From the NCBI GenBank assembly GCA_030278955.1, contig JAOANR010000014.1, positions 21,702,068 to 21,766,067 of the forward strand: a DNA stretch of 64,000 nt, written 5' to 3'. Shown piece after piece: positions 47,149 through 58,088 of this stretch. The notes beneath the pieces were generated by a model. That model was given only the letters and a program-made list of their open reading frames with translations. It searched no databases and had not been told where the DNA came from. Both the position numbers and the translations under genes were made by a program. Position 1 is the stretch's first letter, and each line of letters opens with the position of its first letter. Source of the DNA: Hygrophila difformis (Eukaryota > Streptophyta > Magnoliopsida > Lamiales > Acanthaceae).

Positions 47149-47912
47149 CCACCTTTAACAATTGTCTTTAAGCTCTCGAGAATAATTTCAAGGTAGCGGG
47201 TTGAAGGAAGTGAAGCATCAGAGCACTTTTGCTTTCTAAAGGAAGTGGAGCGTGTCAAGAGCGGGTTGAATGGATGGAGGTATATGCGGAAACCATCGAC
47301 GACACAGAGAGGTCTCCAGCTTGAATGTTGGAAAGAAGACTCTTCTCGTCATCATCGTCCATTGCTCGCCGGTGGAGGTGGCTAGAGTGATTAGGTTGGA
47401 GGTGGCTTTGGATTTTAGGGACCGTACATGTGGTTAAGTCCGTACGCGAGAATGGAGATGTTTGACAACCCTAATTTGAATCCTAATTTTGAAACAAAAT
47501 ACTTACATATATTCTTGATTCTGATATAACTATGTTAAAAAAATTGATCAAAGTTACTAGGGGTGAGCATAATATGGTCTGGATCATAAATTAAACCGGA
47601 CAAAAGCGTATTTTTATGGTTTGGTTTGGTTTACAGTTTAAAAAATCAGGATTTGGTTGGGTTATTTATAAATCATAAACCATACGATTTAAACAAAAAG
47701 TTTATGATTTTTAAACCGTAAACCGTATATATTTATATATAATATCAATTTTTTTTAAATATACATTACTCTATATATTTATAATTTAAAAAATAATAAA
47801 TAAATCCAACCCAAAAACACGATAACCAAATTTAAAACTAAACTCAACTTTAAAGTTCAGGAGTTCATAAGTTATAACATTTCAAGTCCAATTCCCACCC
47901 ATAATGTTATTA
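47149..47912. repeat. Local duplication, copy B (empty site)
   Basis: Second copy of 45784-46880 without the MITE. It abuts the truncated end of the third Tat fragment. Confidence 0.87.
47255..47362 (-). CDS. Small ORF of 35 codons, copy B
   Basis: Starts MDDDDEKSLLSNIQAGDL at 47362 and stops at 47255-47257. Same length and same final residues (IHSTRS) as copy A. Confidence 0.35.
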   Translation of the reverse strand: MDDDDEKSLLSNIQAGDLSVSSMVSAYTSIHSTRS

Positions 47913-47940
47913 ATGAAAAAGAAAGTACCAGCCACAACTT

Positions 47941-48288
47941 TCAATGAAACAACATCAGAGCAAGATGAAGTGGCTTCATCATCCGAGGGATCAACAGTAT
48001 TAGAAACATCATCATAAGCAAGTGACCGAGGGAGGACGAAAAGAGTGACTTGGAGCCCAAGTTCCTAATAACCAAATCCAGTTGTTCGGCTAAGGATTGG
48101 GTTTCAGCCCATTTCTCCCTAAAAGTGCCCAGGATATGATCATTGAAGTTTTTCCTCTTAGAAAGGTAACGGGCACCGCTCTGAAGATCCAAGAGTTTGG
48201 CTTTAGGGCCTTCGGCTGATTTCTGAAGTTGTTTGTCGAGTACTTCAGATAAGCCGATTCCTTCATAGCCTCATCTAACACGGATTTT

Positions 48289-48334
<46 letters not shown>

Positions 48335-50495
48335 TTTCGTTGAAGACGGGCGATTTCTAGTTGAGTCAAGGAAAGCTCTTTAGAGTATCTGAGTTCAAGG
48401 AGCCAACTTTAGATAAGGTGCTCATGCACGCCTGATACTCGACTGAACATCTATCAAACTCTGTTTGGAAAGAAGCAATGGCTTTCCGTTCGGCTAGAAA
48501 CCGTTCGGCTAGAAGTTGGTTTCTAGTAACCAAATGAGCCAGAAGTTTTTGTATCAAAGAAAGAACAAATCTTGTCATTGCTTAAATATTGTCGTCCAAG
48601 TTCAGGGAAGTTGTCTCCTCAGAGAAGTGTTGATCAATGTGGGACAAAAGGAGCAGAATAGGCTTCGGGTACACAAATTCCATGTCAAGCTGCCGGGTAA
48701 TTAGATTGCACAATCTCCCCAAACAGTCTCCCAAATGGTCCGAAAAATCTGATTGGGGGGGGGTGGGGGAGTGGGGAGTTGGAAGAGGATGAGAGAAGAA
48801 GTCATCCAACACATGCCTGTCTGGAAATGGAGATTGGGGCACTTGGACATTGGACGAATCTCTTTCCTACTGAATAGCACCAATCGAGTCTGGGCGACAG
48901 CTTGAGAACCTTGCAATGGTCCCGACCCGGGCTGAGTAGAAGGGACATGTCCAGAAGAACCAGTTGCGGCTTGAAAGAGAGCACCAGATGGAACTCGAAC
49001 CAAGTCAATATGATCAACGGGAGAATCTAAATGAGATAAAGGAAGGTCCGAGGCAGTGATGACTAAAGTTACAGAGGCAGCAGGATGCACCTCGGAATTC
49101 TATCTTGTAATATGGCTTTTGTTTTTCCCCTCTGCCTCAACAACATGAGAAGGGGAATCAACCTTGGCCACCAAGGCTGAATTTGGGGGAGCCTGAGGGC
49201 AATGAGTTGACCCCTTCTGAGTCTTAACAGGAGGAAACACACTTCCTGTGTCGGCCGAAAGAACGATGGTTCTCTGTCGGCCAGAAACCGAAGGCATATA
49301 ATATGAGAAGGAGAGTCAGGGATCACAAAAGAGGAATTGCTTTTCCTAGAGCGGTGGAACCATTGAAGATAGGACGAGAGAGTATGCATCTGTTCTAAAT
49401 TTAAGCCAAAGATTGCTTGAGGGGGTGCCGAAAGGAGCAGTCCCAATGTCCTTAATCCAGTTAAAATTGGCTGTACGGTTAGTATATTCAGAAAGAGGCT
49501 CGATCAGCCATTCGGCCCATGAAGTAACCAATCCATTGGGAAATTGGCATATCAGAAAGGGGCGTCTTGATCAAGGGAATACTTACCGGATTGTCAGGAT
49601 TGATGTCATGAGGAGGAAAACCAGACACATCACGGAAGTGCCAAACCAACCACAGATGAAGGACCGAAAGGGGACCGCGGGGCTTGTCCGTTAAACCCCT
49701 TTCCTAACCAACAACGTGAGCCAATATACTTGCGTATAGATGGGCAAGGAAAAAATATGCTATGGGAAGGCGAGTTCCATTAAGGATCTCATAAGCCAGG
49801 GGATAGACTTCAAGTATTACAGCTTTGGATGGGGCATAGCAAAAGGTACCTAGTAAGCAGATATATCATGAAGGCAAGGGGTTCCTATTGGTGAGGCTCG
49901 GCCGAATCAGTACTACTCTAGTTGTTCGTGATCCAGCTATTATAAATATTCTTGGAGAAGAAGCCAGTGTTATCTTGTTTGGACCGACTGTGGGAAGCAT
50001 ATCCAAGGTTGTCTACGCGACCATTGAAATTCAAGAGGAGCTTGATATCTTGAAATGTAAGAGTCATCATGCCCCATAGAAAACAAAAGCAGTTCACCGT
50101 GGGGTTCCAAAAAACAAGAGCGCTTGGATAGGCCGTAGATCTATAGGGAAAGGCTCGATACTTAGTTGAACAAGATGGAGAAGACCTGCCCGTCAGACTA
50201 AGACTGGCAGCAGGGACACTTGAGGTGATGGTACCAAGCGGTGTATTCATGAGTTGCCGCCGGTGAAGTGACAAACGACGATACGAAGAGTTTGGAAGAA
50301 AACCATTGTGCGTACAACGGAATGGTCTGGTCGTAAAAAAATATGGGCGGTGCATTTATCGACATCCTTGGGAATCCCTAACGGACCCAAAGTGATGATA
50401 CCGTCATGGATGCTGCGAAGTGCCGAGTGCGAGAAGGATGAATTTTCGATGCTCAGAATTTTAGAAAAAGGAACATAAATAATTCTCGCAGCCAT
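47941..50495 (-). pseudogene. Antisense plant-mobile-domain gene, degenerate third copy
   Basis: Homologous pieces in the same order as 7513-10629. The start, with MAARIIYVPF and the shared LGPLG-IP-D-D-C-A-IF pattern, is at 50495. Mobile-domain parts lie at 50355-49918 and 49531-49346. Ser/Thr-rich and coiled-coil parts follow (RHVLDDFF and RQLDMEF at 48842-48582; NDHILGTFREKWAETQSLAEQL at 48192-47941). Many frameshifts. Useful mainly because it confirms the start codon and the domain order of the younger copies. Confidence 0.72.
48291..48332. repeat. (CT)21 microsatellite
   Basis: An uninterrupted 42 bp dinucleotide run inside the coiled-coil part of the degenerate antisense gene; absent from the younger copies. 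Confidence 0.97.
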
Positions 50496-50975
50496 TGGTG
50501 AGCACAGAGTGAAGGGATAAGGAAAAGAAAGTGATTCTTGAACGAAAGGCGATTGCGTAAGAAAAATGGCTAGAAATGATAGTGTAATGATGGCAAAACA
50601 GCATTCGGGATGCAAGGAGAAATGATAATCGGATATCTCAGAAATCGTGAGAAGGGAGATGCCACCGGCATTACTCAAATACGATTACTTGGGCCACTTC
50701 GGACCGAAGATGGGCCCAAACAAGGAGGGCATCTGTTGGGGCCATTCGAGTTGATGGGCTGAGTTGGGCCAAGTGGTTTGGCCAAGAGGAATGGAGTAAG
50801 TATTTGGGCTGATGAAACGAAAAAGAGTTCTTTTAAAGCCCAAGTTCATGGAGCCACGTGTAACACCCCCATTTTCGGCGCAGCGGAAAGACAGGGTGTC
50901 GGCTCGGACGTGAAGGCTGACCCCACAAACCAACTTGAGCTATTTCCAGTGTCTTTTAGCCTCACTCACGCACAT

Positions 50976-51042
50976 CCTGGGAGACTACCCAGGAGGTCAC
51001 CCATTCTAAAATTACCCTTAGGCAAGCACATTTAACTTTGGA
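50976..51042 (-). ncRNA. 5S rRNA-like segment in Cassandra 3' LTR
   Basis: Contains AGTTAAATGTGCTTG and AGAATGGGTGACCTCCTGGG in minus sense, covering the pol III internal control region of 5S rRNA (A box to C box). Diverged in the middle, so not a functional 5S gene. Confidence 0.8.
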
Positions 51043-51405
51043 ATTCTTATAGGATGATTACCAAGAAAGAAAGGTACCTTGTTGACATGAGTAGCTTATT
51101 TCACTCAATTTAAGCCATTTTCCGGGGTATTACATTCCTCACCCCATGAGATTGCAACGTCCTTGTTGCACTCGGCTATCCACATCCTTGGACGCCTCAA
51201 CCATCTACATCCCGTGGATCTTTCACCCCGCTAGGCACTTGAATACCACAGCACGCGGTCGCGGTCTGGCTCTGATACCATTTGTAACACCTTTATTTTC
51301 GGCGCAGCTGAAAGACATGGTGTTACTCTAGATGTTGCCGACTCGGACATCAAGGCTAACCCCACAATAGCTCTTTCCAGTGCGCTTTGGCCTCACTCAC
51401 ACACA

Positions 51406-51472
51406 CCCTGGGTGACTTCCCGGGTCACCTATCCTAAAATTTCCCCAAGGCAAGCATGCTTAACTTTGAAGT
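51406..51472 (-). ncRNA. 5S rRNA-like segment in Cassandra 5' LTR
   Basis: Contains AGTTAAGCATGCTTG and AGGATAGGTGACCCGGGAAG in minus sense. It is closer to the 5S consensus in the A-box part than the other LTR and could supply a pol III promoter. Confidence 0.8.
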
Positions 51473-52059
51473 TCTTATAGGATGGTTACCAAGAAAGAAA
51501 GGTACCTTGTTGAATATGCGTAGCTTATTTTACTCTATTTAAGCCATGTTCCGAGGTATTACACCAAGTGAGGTGTCAATCTGAATGAAATAAGGGAGCA
51601 GGGGCGGATTTGGGCGAAATGCAGAAAAGCTAATCGACTTGAAAGGTAATTATGGAGCAGTTACTCAGCTCCATCTATAAATATGGGTGCATGACACAAG
51701 GAAAAAAGGACAACTCTCCCCATAATACTGCTATTATGTTAATTTACTTTCTTGTATCTTCTATTGCTTTCCTTTAATCGCTTTCATAGTTTTTAGCTTA
51801 GCTCAATATTAGGTTTCCTGCCGAATCAGCCGTTGTTCCTCAACAACAGGTAGATCTCAATAGCTCTTTTGGAAAAATCAGCTATTGTTTCTTAGCAACT
51901 GATAGATTTTTCGTTGTACTCAGTTTTTCATTGAATTTCAATAAAATTCAGTTGAGTTTGGGCGCATTAATATAATTCGGGCCCTAACCGGTTTGATCCT
52001 TTACTGGTAGCCTCCCTTGAGGAGAAAAAGATCCTGGGTTCAACCAGGAACCAAACAAA

Positions 52060-52262
52060 CACTGAAAGAAAATTTCCTTTGCCTGCCAATAATGGGAACC
52101 ATAAATATCCACCCTATCTGCAGCTTCTCCATTTTTGATTTTAATTTCTTTGCCTTTATGAGGCGATGATGGAAGAGCTTTCTTAGAAACTACCTTGCCT
52201 ATATCTCCATCAGCAAGCTTTGCAGCACAGAACCGAATAATATTGGAAGGATACGGGATGAA
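52060..52262 (-). other. Exon-like open frame, unknown protein
   Basis: A minus-strand frame of ~67 codons without stops, with good codon-like composition. It includes YPSNIIRFCAAKLADGDIG, PSSPHKGKEIKIKNGEAAD and DIYGSHYWQAKE. It begins next to the Tat LTR end, so the Tat insertion may have cut an exon. I do not recognise the family. Confidence 0.4.
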
Positions 52263-52279
52263 AAGCCCAATTTAAGGCT

Positions 52280-52630
52280 TGTGCGACAAACAAATGACAA
52301 AATGCCTCACATCCATCCTTCCGTCGCACAAAGGGTTACGCCTCGTCCAAACCTTTACTGCCCATCGTCCAAAAGGGAGACGAGCTTCGTCCTTCGTCCA
52401 AGAGTATGGGAAAGGCAGCTCGTCCATGGCATTGGTTTGTGTGGTGTGTGATAGACGTCATATGTGAGAAGTTGGACGATCGCACAAGGTGCAGCTGCTG
52501 CAGTCACACAAAGGAAGGAAGGATCGTCCAAGGAGCTTTCGAAGATGTTGTTTGATGGTGAGATGGTGCGATGGAGATCGTCCAAACGGAGGGCAGGGCC
52601 GTCCCCATTAGTTTTTGGGCCCTGAGCCAA
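52280..52630. other. TCGTCCA-rich patch
   Basis: TCGTCCA occurs about six times, and GCACAAAGG-like words about three times, within ~300 bp. GC content is higher than in the surroundings. Perhaps a MITE or a decayed gene end; no clear terminal repeats. Confidence 0.35.
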
Positions 52631-53177
52631 TATTAAAAAATAGGCCTCATAAAAATGTATTTAGAAAATTACTTGTAAAATTAATTTAATATTTTATTAG
52701 TAAATTATTAAAAAATATTAATAAATGTTATCAAATAATTAATATTATTACTTAAAAAAGACTTTATTAAGTTATCTGTATATGTAGCCAATGGAGTCCA
52801 ACTATAATTCTAAAACACTGAGACAAGTTTTTTTCAGTATCCAACAATAGTTAGTGAAAAAATATTAGACACAATTTAAGCTTTATCAATCCTACTAAAC
52901 TTATGTTTTACAGCATAATGAACAAAACTGTCAATTTAGATACAAATTATTTACTATCTAGCCTAGTTGAATTTGAGCTGGAGCTTTAAATTTTATTACT
53001 ATACAGGCTCGAGCTTGACTCGATAATCACCCCTATCAGCTTGAGTAGTAATATGGGTTTAAGTAATATCTCGAGTTCGAATTTTGCCAATGCAATAATA
53101 TTTCATTGGGATATGTCAACTTACTAAATCCATTTGCACTGTTGATTTTTCATCTATGATAATTATTATTAAATGTA
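52631..53177. other. AT-rich sequence, nothing recognised
   Basis: No gene or element seen. Pseudo-frames only. Confidence 0.5.
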
Positions 53178-53690
53178 CTAGTATTACCCGTCCACTGGGC
53201 GGGAATGTGAAAAATGTAAATATAAAATTAAATCTAACAAAAAAAATTCAACTTTATTTGAAAATTACATTTCCCATGCTCGTTAAACTATTTTGAAAAT
53301 TACATAAATACATGTATACATTTTTCAACAACCAAGTAATATACAATATGTCACTACCAATAATTTATACTTTCTCATATTTTTTTTTAAATACTATTGT
53401 GAATGAATCAATTGATAAATTAAAATTTAGAAATGACTTGCAAAAAAATATTATTTAATATATCATCTACACAAATTTCATCATAATATGATTTAGTGGG
53501 TTGTATGACTATAGTTTGATCATTTTATTTTTGTATTGTGATTTTATCTAATTTAATTAATCTATCCAATATAAACATATATTTTTCATTGATGAATATA
53601 ATATCAATTCATAAAATATTAATTAAATTTTTTTATCATATTAAATATAATTTCAATTCATAAAGGATTTGTTAATATTTTAAAAATAGG
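53178..53690 (-). mobile_element. Helitron 3' end, related to the outer Helitron
   Basis: On the minus strand: hairpin CCCGCCCAGTGGACGGG, spacer, CTAGT, host A at 53177. The interior shares ATGAATATAATATCAAT with 14056-14073. The 5' end is not seen, so the right border is approximate. Confidence 0.6.
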
Positions 53691-54170
53691 GAAAATTCTT
53701 GTTAAAGGCCCAATGGTTAAAATACTGTAAGTATAAGACAAGTATAACAAATACATTGCGTATTCACACCTATATACTAAATACATACATGTTCAGGCAC
53801 CCTTGTTTTAAACTAAATGAATATTCAGATTCCTGTGTGAAAATACCAAAATGCCCTTACTTTTGTACTTGCTGCAGCTGACACTTGATGGTGATGGGTG
53901 GAGAGAGGACAAAAGACACATTTATGCTTAACATTTTGCCTCTTCTTCTTCCTTGGAGAGAATGAAAGCAGCCATCACCATTGTTGAGCTCGAAGCAGCT
54001 TGCTGCGGAAGCTACAACGGACGGGAAGGCTAGGGAAGCTTCGGGCAACTTCCCGTTTGTAGAGTTGATGGAAGAGAAGAAGCCTCAACAGCCTGCGTGG
54101 GTTTTTGGGTTCTAGATTTTTAGGGTTTTTGACATGCCTCCACATTTTTAGGATTTTCGGTAGGAGAAAG
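53691..54170. other. Unrecognised sequence before the LTR stack
   Basis: Moderate GC content, with a minus-strand AACCCTAAAAATCTAG motif (around 54110-54126) as in plant 5' leaders. No gene supported. Confidence 0.4.
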
Positions 54171-56096
54171 TGTAACACCCGAGAAAAACAAATTCAAATT
54201 GTTTTGAACTACGTCATGACTTGATCCCTTCACAGGGTAAGTAGGCAGCTTGGAACTAATTTCTAAGTTCAGTCACAAATTAAATCACAAATTAAATCAC
54301 AAATTAAATTACAAATTAAATAACAAGATCAATCGCAAGGACGATAGGAGGAGTTGGAACTAATTTAAACTAGACTACTTAGGACACGGAAATGTTACGA
54401 GCGATAAGCCGAACTCGTAACAAGTTTAAGGTAAAGATTCCGAACCGGAGACGACCCGAGGAATCGAGCTAACACGTAGAGGGTAGAAAACCGCTAGAGA
54501 AAAGAAGAAAAGACCCGACAGACCACGCGGACCGCCGAACCGGCCGGTCCGGCCGGCCCGCGGCCGCCGCGCGCCGCCGCGCGGAAGGCGGAGTCGCGAC
54601 TCCAGGCTGGTCGCGCGTGCTCCGCGCGGCAAAAGCTATAGGTGCGCGTCACCAGTGCGCCAGAGGTGCAGAAGGTGTAAACTTTCCTTCCATGGCGATT
54701 TTCTTGCCAAAATTAACATCCCCTTCGATGATAATCGGATCTCACCCTTAGGGAAGGCTTAAGAACGACCTAGGGGCGCCCCCTCCCCATATTTTTCAGA
54801 AACTAAACCCTAAACACTCCCAAACTTCCTCTCCAAGCCAAAACTCCTCCGACCTCACTTTCCGGCGAGTATTCCGGCGATGACGGGACGACCGGGACAA
54901 GCCCCTGACTTCTAGACTCTTGGTAAGCTATGGTATAATGTTTTAGTTCGTCCATATAAATTAGAAACTCGAATTCTAACCCCTTTTCCTTGCTACGATT
55001 TCACGTCGGAAAACGAACAAAAAGCGATCGGAGAAGTCGGCCGTTCGTCGCGACCCTAGGACGTCCGGAAACCCATTCCAGCGACCCTAATCTCTAACTA
55101 AGTAAGTTAAGACCTTACTCACAAATTTTTGTGGTTTATTGTTGTTTAAAACTCGAGATCTAGACCCGTAACAAAAATCGATTTTCAAAAAACCCTATTT
55201 TCTTCCAATTTCAAAAACTCGCCTAAAACTCGACCTTCGGGAATTCAAACCGAAAACTTTTCAACATAGATTTTGTTTCTAAGACTTTAATCTACCTTGT
55301 GTCCAAATTTCAGCCATTGACATTAAGATTTGCTATCCCAAATCACGCCGTAAACTTTCTGTGACAAACCGAACGGTTTAAACTGTTGGCAGATTTTCTT
55401 ATTCAACTTGATGCATGTTTTTCACCCGTTTTTAGAATGATTCAACTTTGCATTTCTAAACAAAAGTTGTAGATAATTGTGTCTAGATTATGCATATAAA
55501 ATTTCATGAATTTTGGAGTTCATTTGATATGTCAAAACGGCCGATTTCCAGAACTGTTCTAAATCATCTTTTGAGTCCGCGCGTGTACAGCATGTTGTGG
55601 TCGATTTTTGAGCATCTAAAATTCATTATTTCTAAATTCTTAAAACATGAAAGTTGTTCATAAATGTGTTGTGTATCTCCTGTAAAAAAATTTCGGATCA
55701 ATTGGCTTTGAAATGAATTTTTAATCGGCGTTGCACGAACCTGTGACGAAATCAGTTTTTGAGACAGAAATTATCTTCCGTAAAGAACTCGAAATTTGAC
55801 TCACTTCGAAACCTTATTTTCGAAAACTTAAAACATGAAAGTTGTTCGTGTGTGTGTTTTTGAGCTACTATATAAATTTCAGAATTTTTGGTGTAAAGAT
55901 GAATTTTTAATTAAGAAAGGCGTAAACTGCCTCGAATCGGATTTTTCGAACTTGAGAAAACTCGAACTATGAAACGCGATACCGAATATTTTGATAACTT
56001 TGAAATACGAACTTTCGAAAAATCCCGTTCACTAGGCTGAGCCGATCTTCATGCTAACATTATCTTTGAGACTGCCTCGTTAGTGGTCTCCTTACT
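54171..56096 (+). repeat. Diverged Tekay-like LTR, truncated
   Basis: Starts TGTAACACCCGAG. It contains a GC-rich block (54525-54612), five near-copies of CACAAATTAAAT (54274-54322), and three modules with ATGAAAGTTGTTC and AAATTTC-GAATTTTTGG (near 55455, 55645 and 55820). The end is missing: another LTR starts at 56097. Confidence 0.62.
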
Positions 56097-58088
56097 TGTA
56101 ACGCCCCGGTTTTTGGTCACCCAGGTCGGGATGTCACCGCGACACCTCCCTAGTAAGACACGGTTTCTCCGGCTTACTAAAGAGATGCAAGGCTAGGTAT
56201 TTCAGTGTTGAAAATATTTAAAACATTTGCAAACAACCCATACAATATAGTCTCGAAAATAATAATATCATAACGCAGCGGAAATAGTATTTAAGTATAA
56301 TATTGCAGCGGAAATGTAAATACGACCGACATGGTCAAAACACGGGTTAAACAGGCCCGTTCATGCAAGATCTAATCTAATACAATAATTCAAAATAATA
56401 TATCTTCCCAAAATTCCCATGTATGCATACGACGATGCATAATTCTCAACTCTGAAAGAAAAAGGAAAAATAAATGGTTTGGTCAGCAAAAACTTGCTGA
56501 GTAAGTTAACAAATATATGATTATGAGGTTTCAAAGCCTTTAATTAAATTTAAAGGGAACACGTGCATAATGTAATCTATTCATTTAATAATAATTTAAT
56601 CGCATAATTTAAAAGTCATGGATTCCATACGATCTTAAATATAGCTCGCAAGTAATTAAATAAATTGCCATAAATAGAAAAGCACAACTTAATACAGATT
56701 CAATTTGGAATTCTCGCAAACTTCTCGTTTCATATTTTTTAGAGATCACAGTCGCTAGGGCTCTTATGTCCGCCAGCCTTACGCCTGGGCTCTTATGTCC
56801 ACAAGTATCATGGTCGATCTTTTAACTAGAGTTAATCCGTCCGCTAGCCATACGATCAGTGTTTCGCTAGGGCTCTTACGTCAACCTAGACATACACTTG
56901 GGCTCTTATGTCCCAAGCCGCAGAGAACATTGACAGTATCTAGCTTAGTCATAACCCACAATATTTTAACATTCTCATTTTGTGTATATTATTTCAAAGC
57001 ATTTCTACTCGTTTCAACCTTAAAGGCTAATTTCACCGTTTCAACAAGATTTCAAGATTTGACTCGGTCAACCACAGTTTACTCCAAAATTCATTAAAAA
57101 TCGAGTTTAATTCCAAAAATTTTGAAATTTTACCACTAACTCAGAAACATCGAGATGAACAACTTTCGTGTTTTAACTTTTTCAATCCGGGATACCAAAA
57201 CAGGTCAAATACATCAATTTTCGTCATAACACTAATCTGTCCGAATTTCGTGTACAGCAGTTCAAGATTATCAAGATCTATCATAGCAAATCAACTCCAA
57301 ATTTAATGAAATTTTACACAGACCTTCTTAAGACATTTGTCTACAACTTTCATGTTCGGCTAAAGATCTAAATCGGTCTAGATCTAATGTCAAAAACGTC
57401 AACAAGATCAGACCTATGTTCTGCCAAGATTACAAGATCCGATTTCAAAACAGTTCGGTTTGGGGTCGATTTCACATATCAAAGCTTCACGAAAAATTCT
57501 AAAACTTTACGGAGGTGTTCAATGCCAAGCCTAGATCGGTCTAGATCAAAGGTAGAAATCACCAACAAGTTCGAACTAAAGTTCTGTCAAGAATTTCAAC
57601 ATCCAGATTTAACGCAGTTCGGTTTCGGGTAGATTTCATATATCAAATTATTATGAAAAATTCCGAAAATTTTACAGTAGATAGATCTAAGCCTTAGGAA
57701 CGTTTTTCATGTTTTAAGTTTTTCCGTTCGAAGACTTTTAAAGGTTCGGAAAAATTCGACAAAACTGTTGCGCCGGTAAAAATCATACGTTGACAGATTT
57801 TTGAAAGATTTGATTAAGCTTTTAGTTTTCGTGTTTTAATTTCTCCCAAAACCATGTAAGTATTAACTTACCGATCTTTGGTCGTCCGGGATCGTCGATT
57901 CGGAGGCGTGGCTTCCAGTCCACCGTTTATCTCCTTAATTTGTCGGGTTTTTCATTCTCGATCCGGATCGGGGGTTTAGAATAGAAAAAGGATGAGGTTA
58001 GGATTCGTTTTCGAATCAAGAATGGAAAGAGGAATAGATCGGATCTTACCAAGACGATAGAAGACTCCAAATTCCTCCAAGAGTAGAC
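56097..58088 (-). repeat. Diverged Tekay-like LTR, opposite orientation, truncated
   Basis: In plus sense it starts TGTAACGCCCCGG and parallels the Tekay LTR throughout: a CACCCAGG-like start, four hairpin-like GGGCTCTTATGTCC repeats (56753-56917), modules with GAAATTTTAC and AACTTTCATG, and TTACCAAGACG near the right end. It is cut at 58088 by the element that follows. The flank TTACT (56092-56096) could be its target site. Confidence 0.65.
56753..56917 (-). repeat. Four hairpin-like repeats in the diverged LTR
   Basis: GGGCTCTTATGTCC or a close variant occurs four times. The last (56897-56917) makes a perfect stem, CTTGGG with CCCAAG, around CTCTTATGT. Confidence 0.6.

Larger units (their letters stand above)
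50859..51563 (-). mobile_element. Cassandra TRIM carrying 5S rRNA-like sequence
   Basis: A 705 bp minus-strand TRIM: LTRs 51283-51563 (5') and 50859-51134 (3'), 148 bp of internal sequence, primer-binding site at 51268-51280 (TGGTATCAGAGCC) and a purine tract next to the 3' LTR. Each LTR holds a 5S rRNA-like stretch read on the minus strand: AGTTAAGCATGCTTG, then TAGGATAGGTGACC and GGGAAGTC. That combination defines Cassandra. It encodes no protein and would be mobilised in trans. Flanking bases CCACG and CCAAG are a one-mismatch target duplication. Confidence 0.92.
47913..52057 (+). mobile_element. Third Tat-lineage fragment, old
   Basis: The 3' part of a plus-strand Tat element, diverged from the first two: broken antisense gene (47941-50495) then 3' LTR (50734-52057) with a Cassandra element in it. 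The left side is cut at about 47912. Confidence 0.8.
50734..52057 (+). repeat. Tat LTR interrupted by Cassandra
   Basis: Starts TGTTGGGGCC and ends CCAAACA; about 614 bp without the insert. TATA box at 51676-51683. It shares GTTTGATCCTTTACTGGTAG and GAGGAGAAAAAG words with the LTR at 10742-11414. Confidence 0.78.

Noticed and set aside
46261..47150. A complete hAT element starting GGGGTGAGCA with TTTGGTTTGG words
   Set aside because: The left terminus is suggestive, but I found no matching right terminus or 8 bp target duplication.
50976..51472. Functional 5S rRNA genes
   Set aside because: Only the control-region part resembles 5S rRNA, the middle is diverged and both copies lie in TRIM LTRs.
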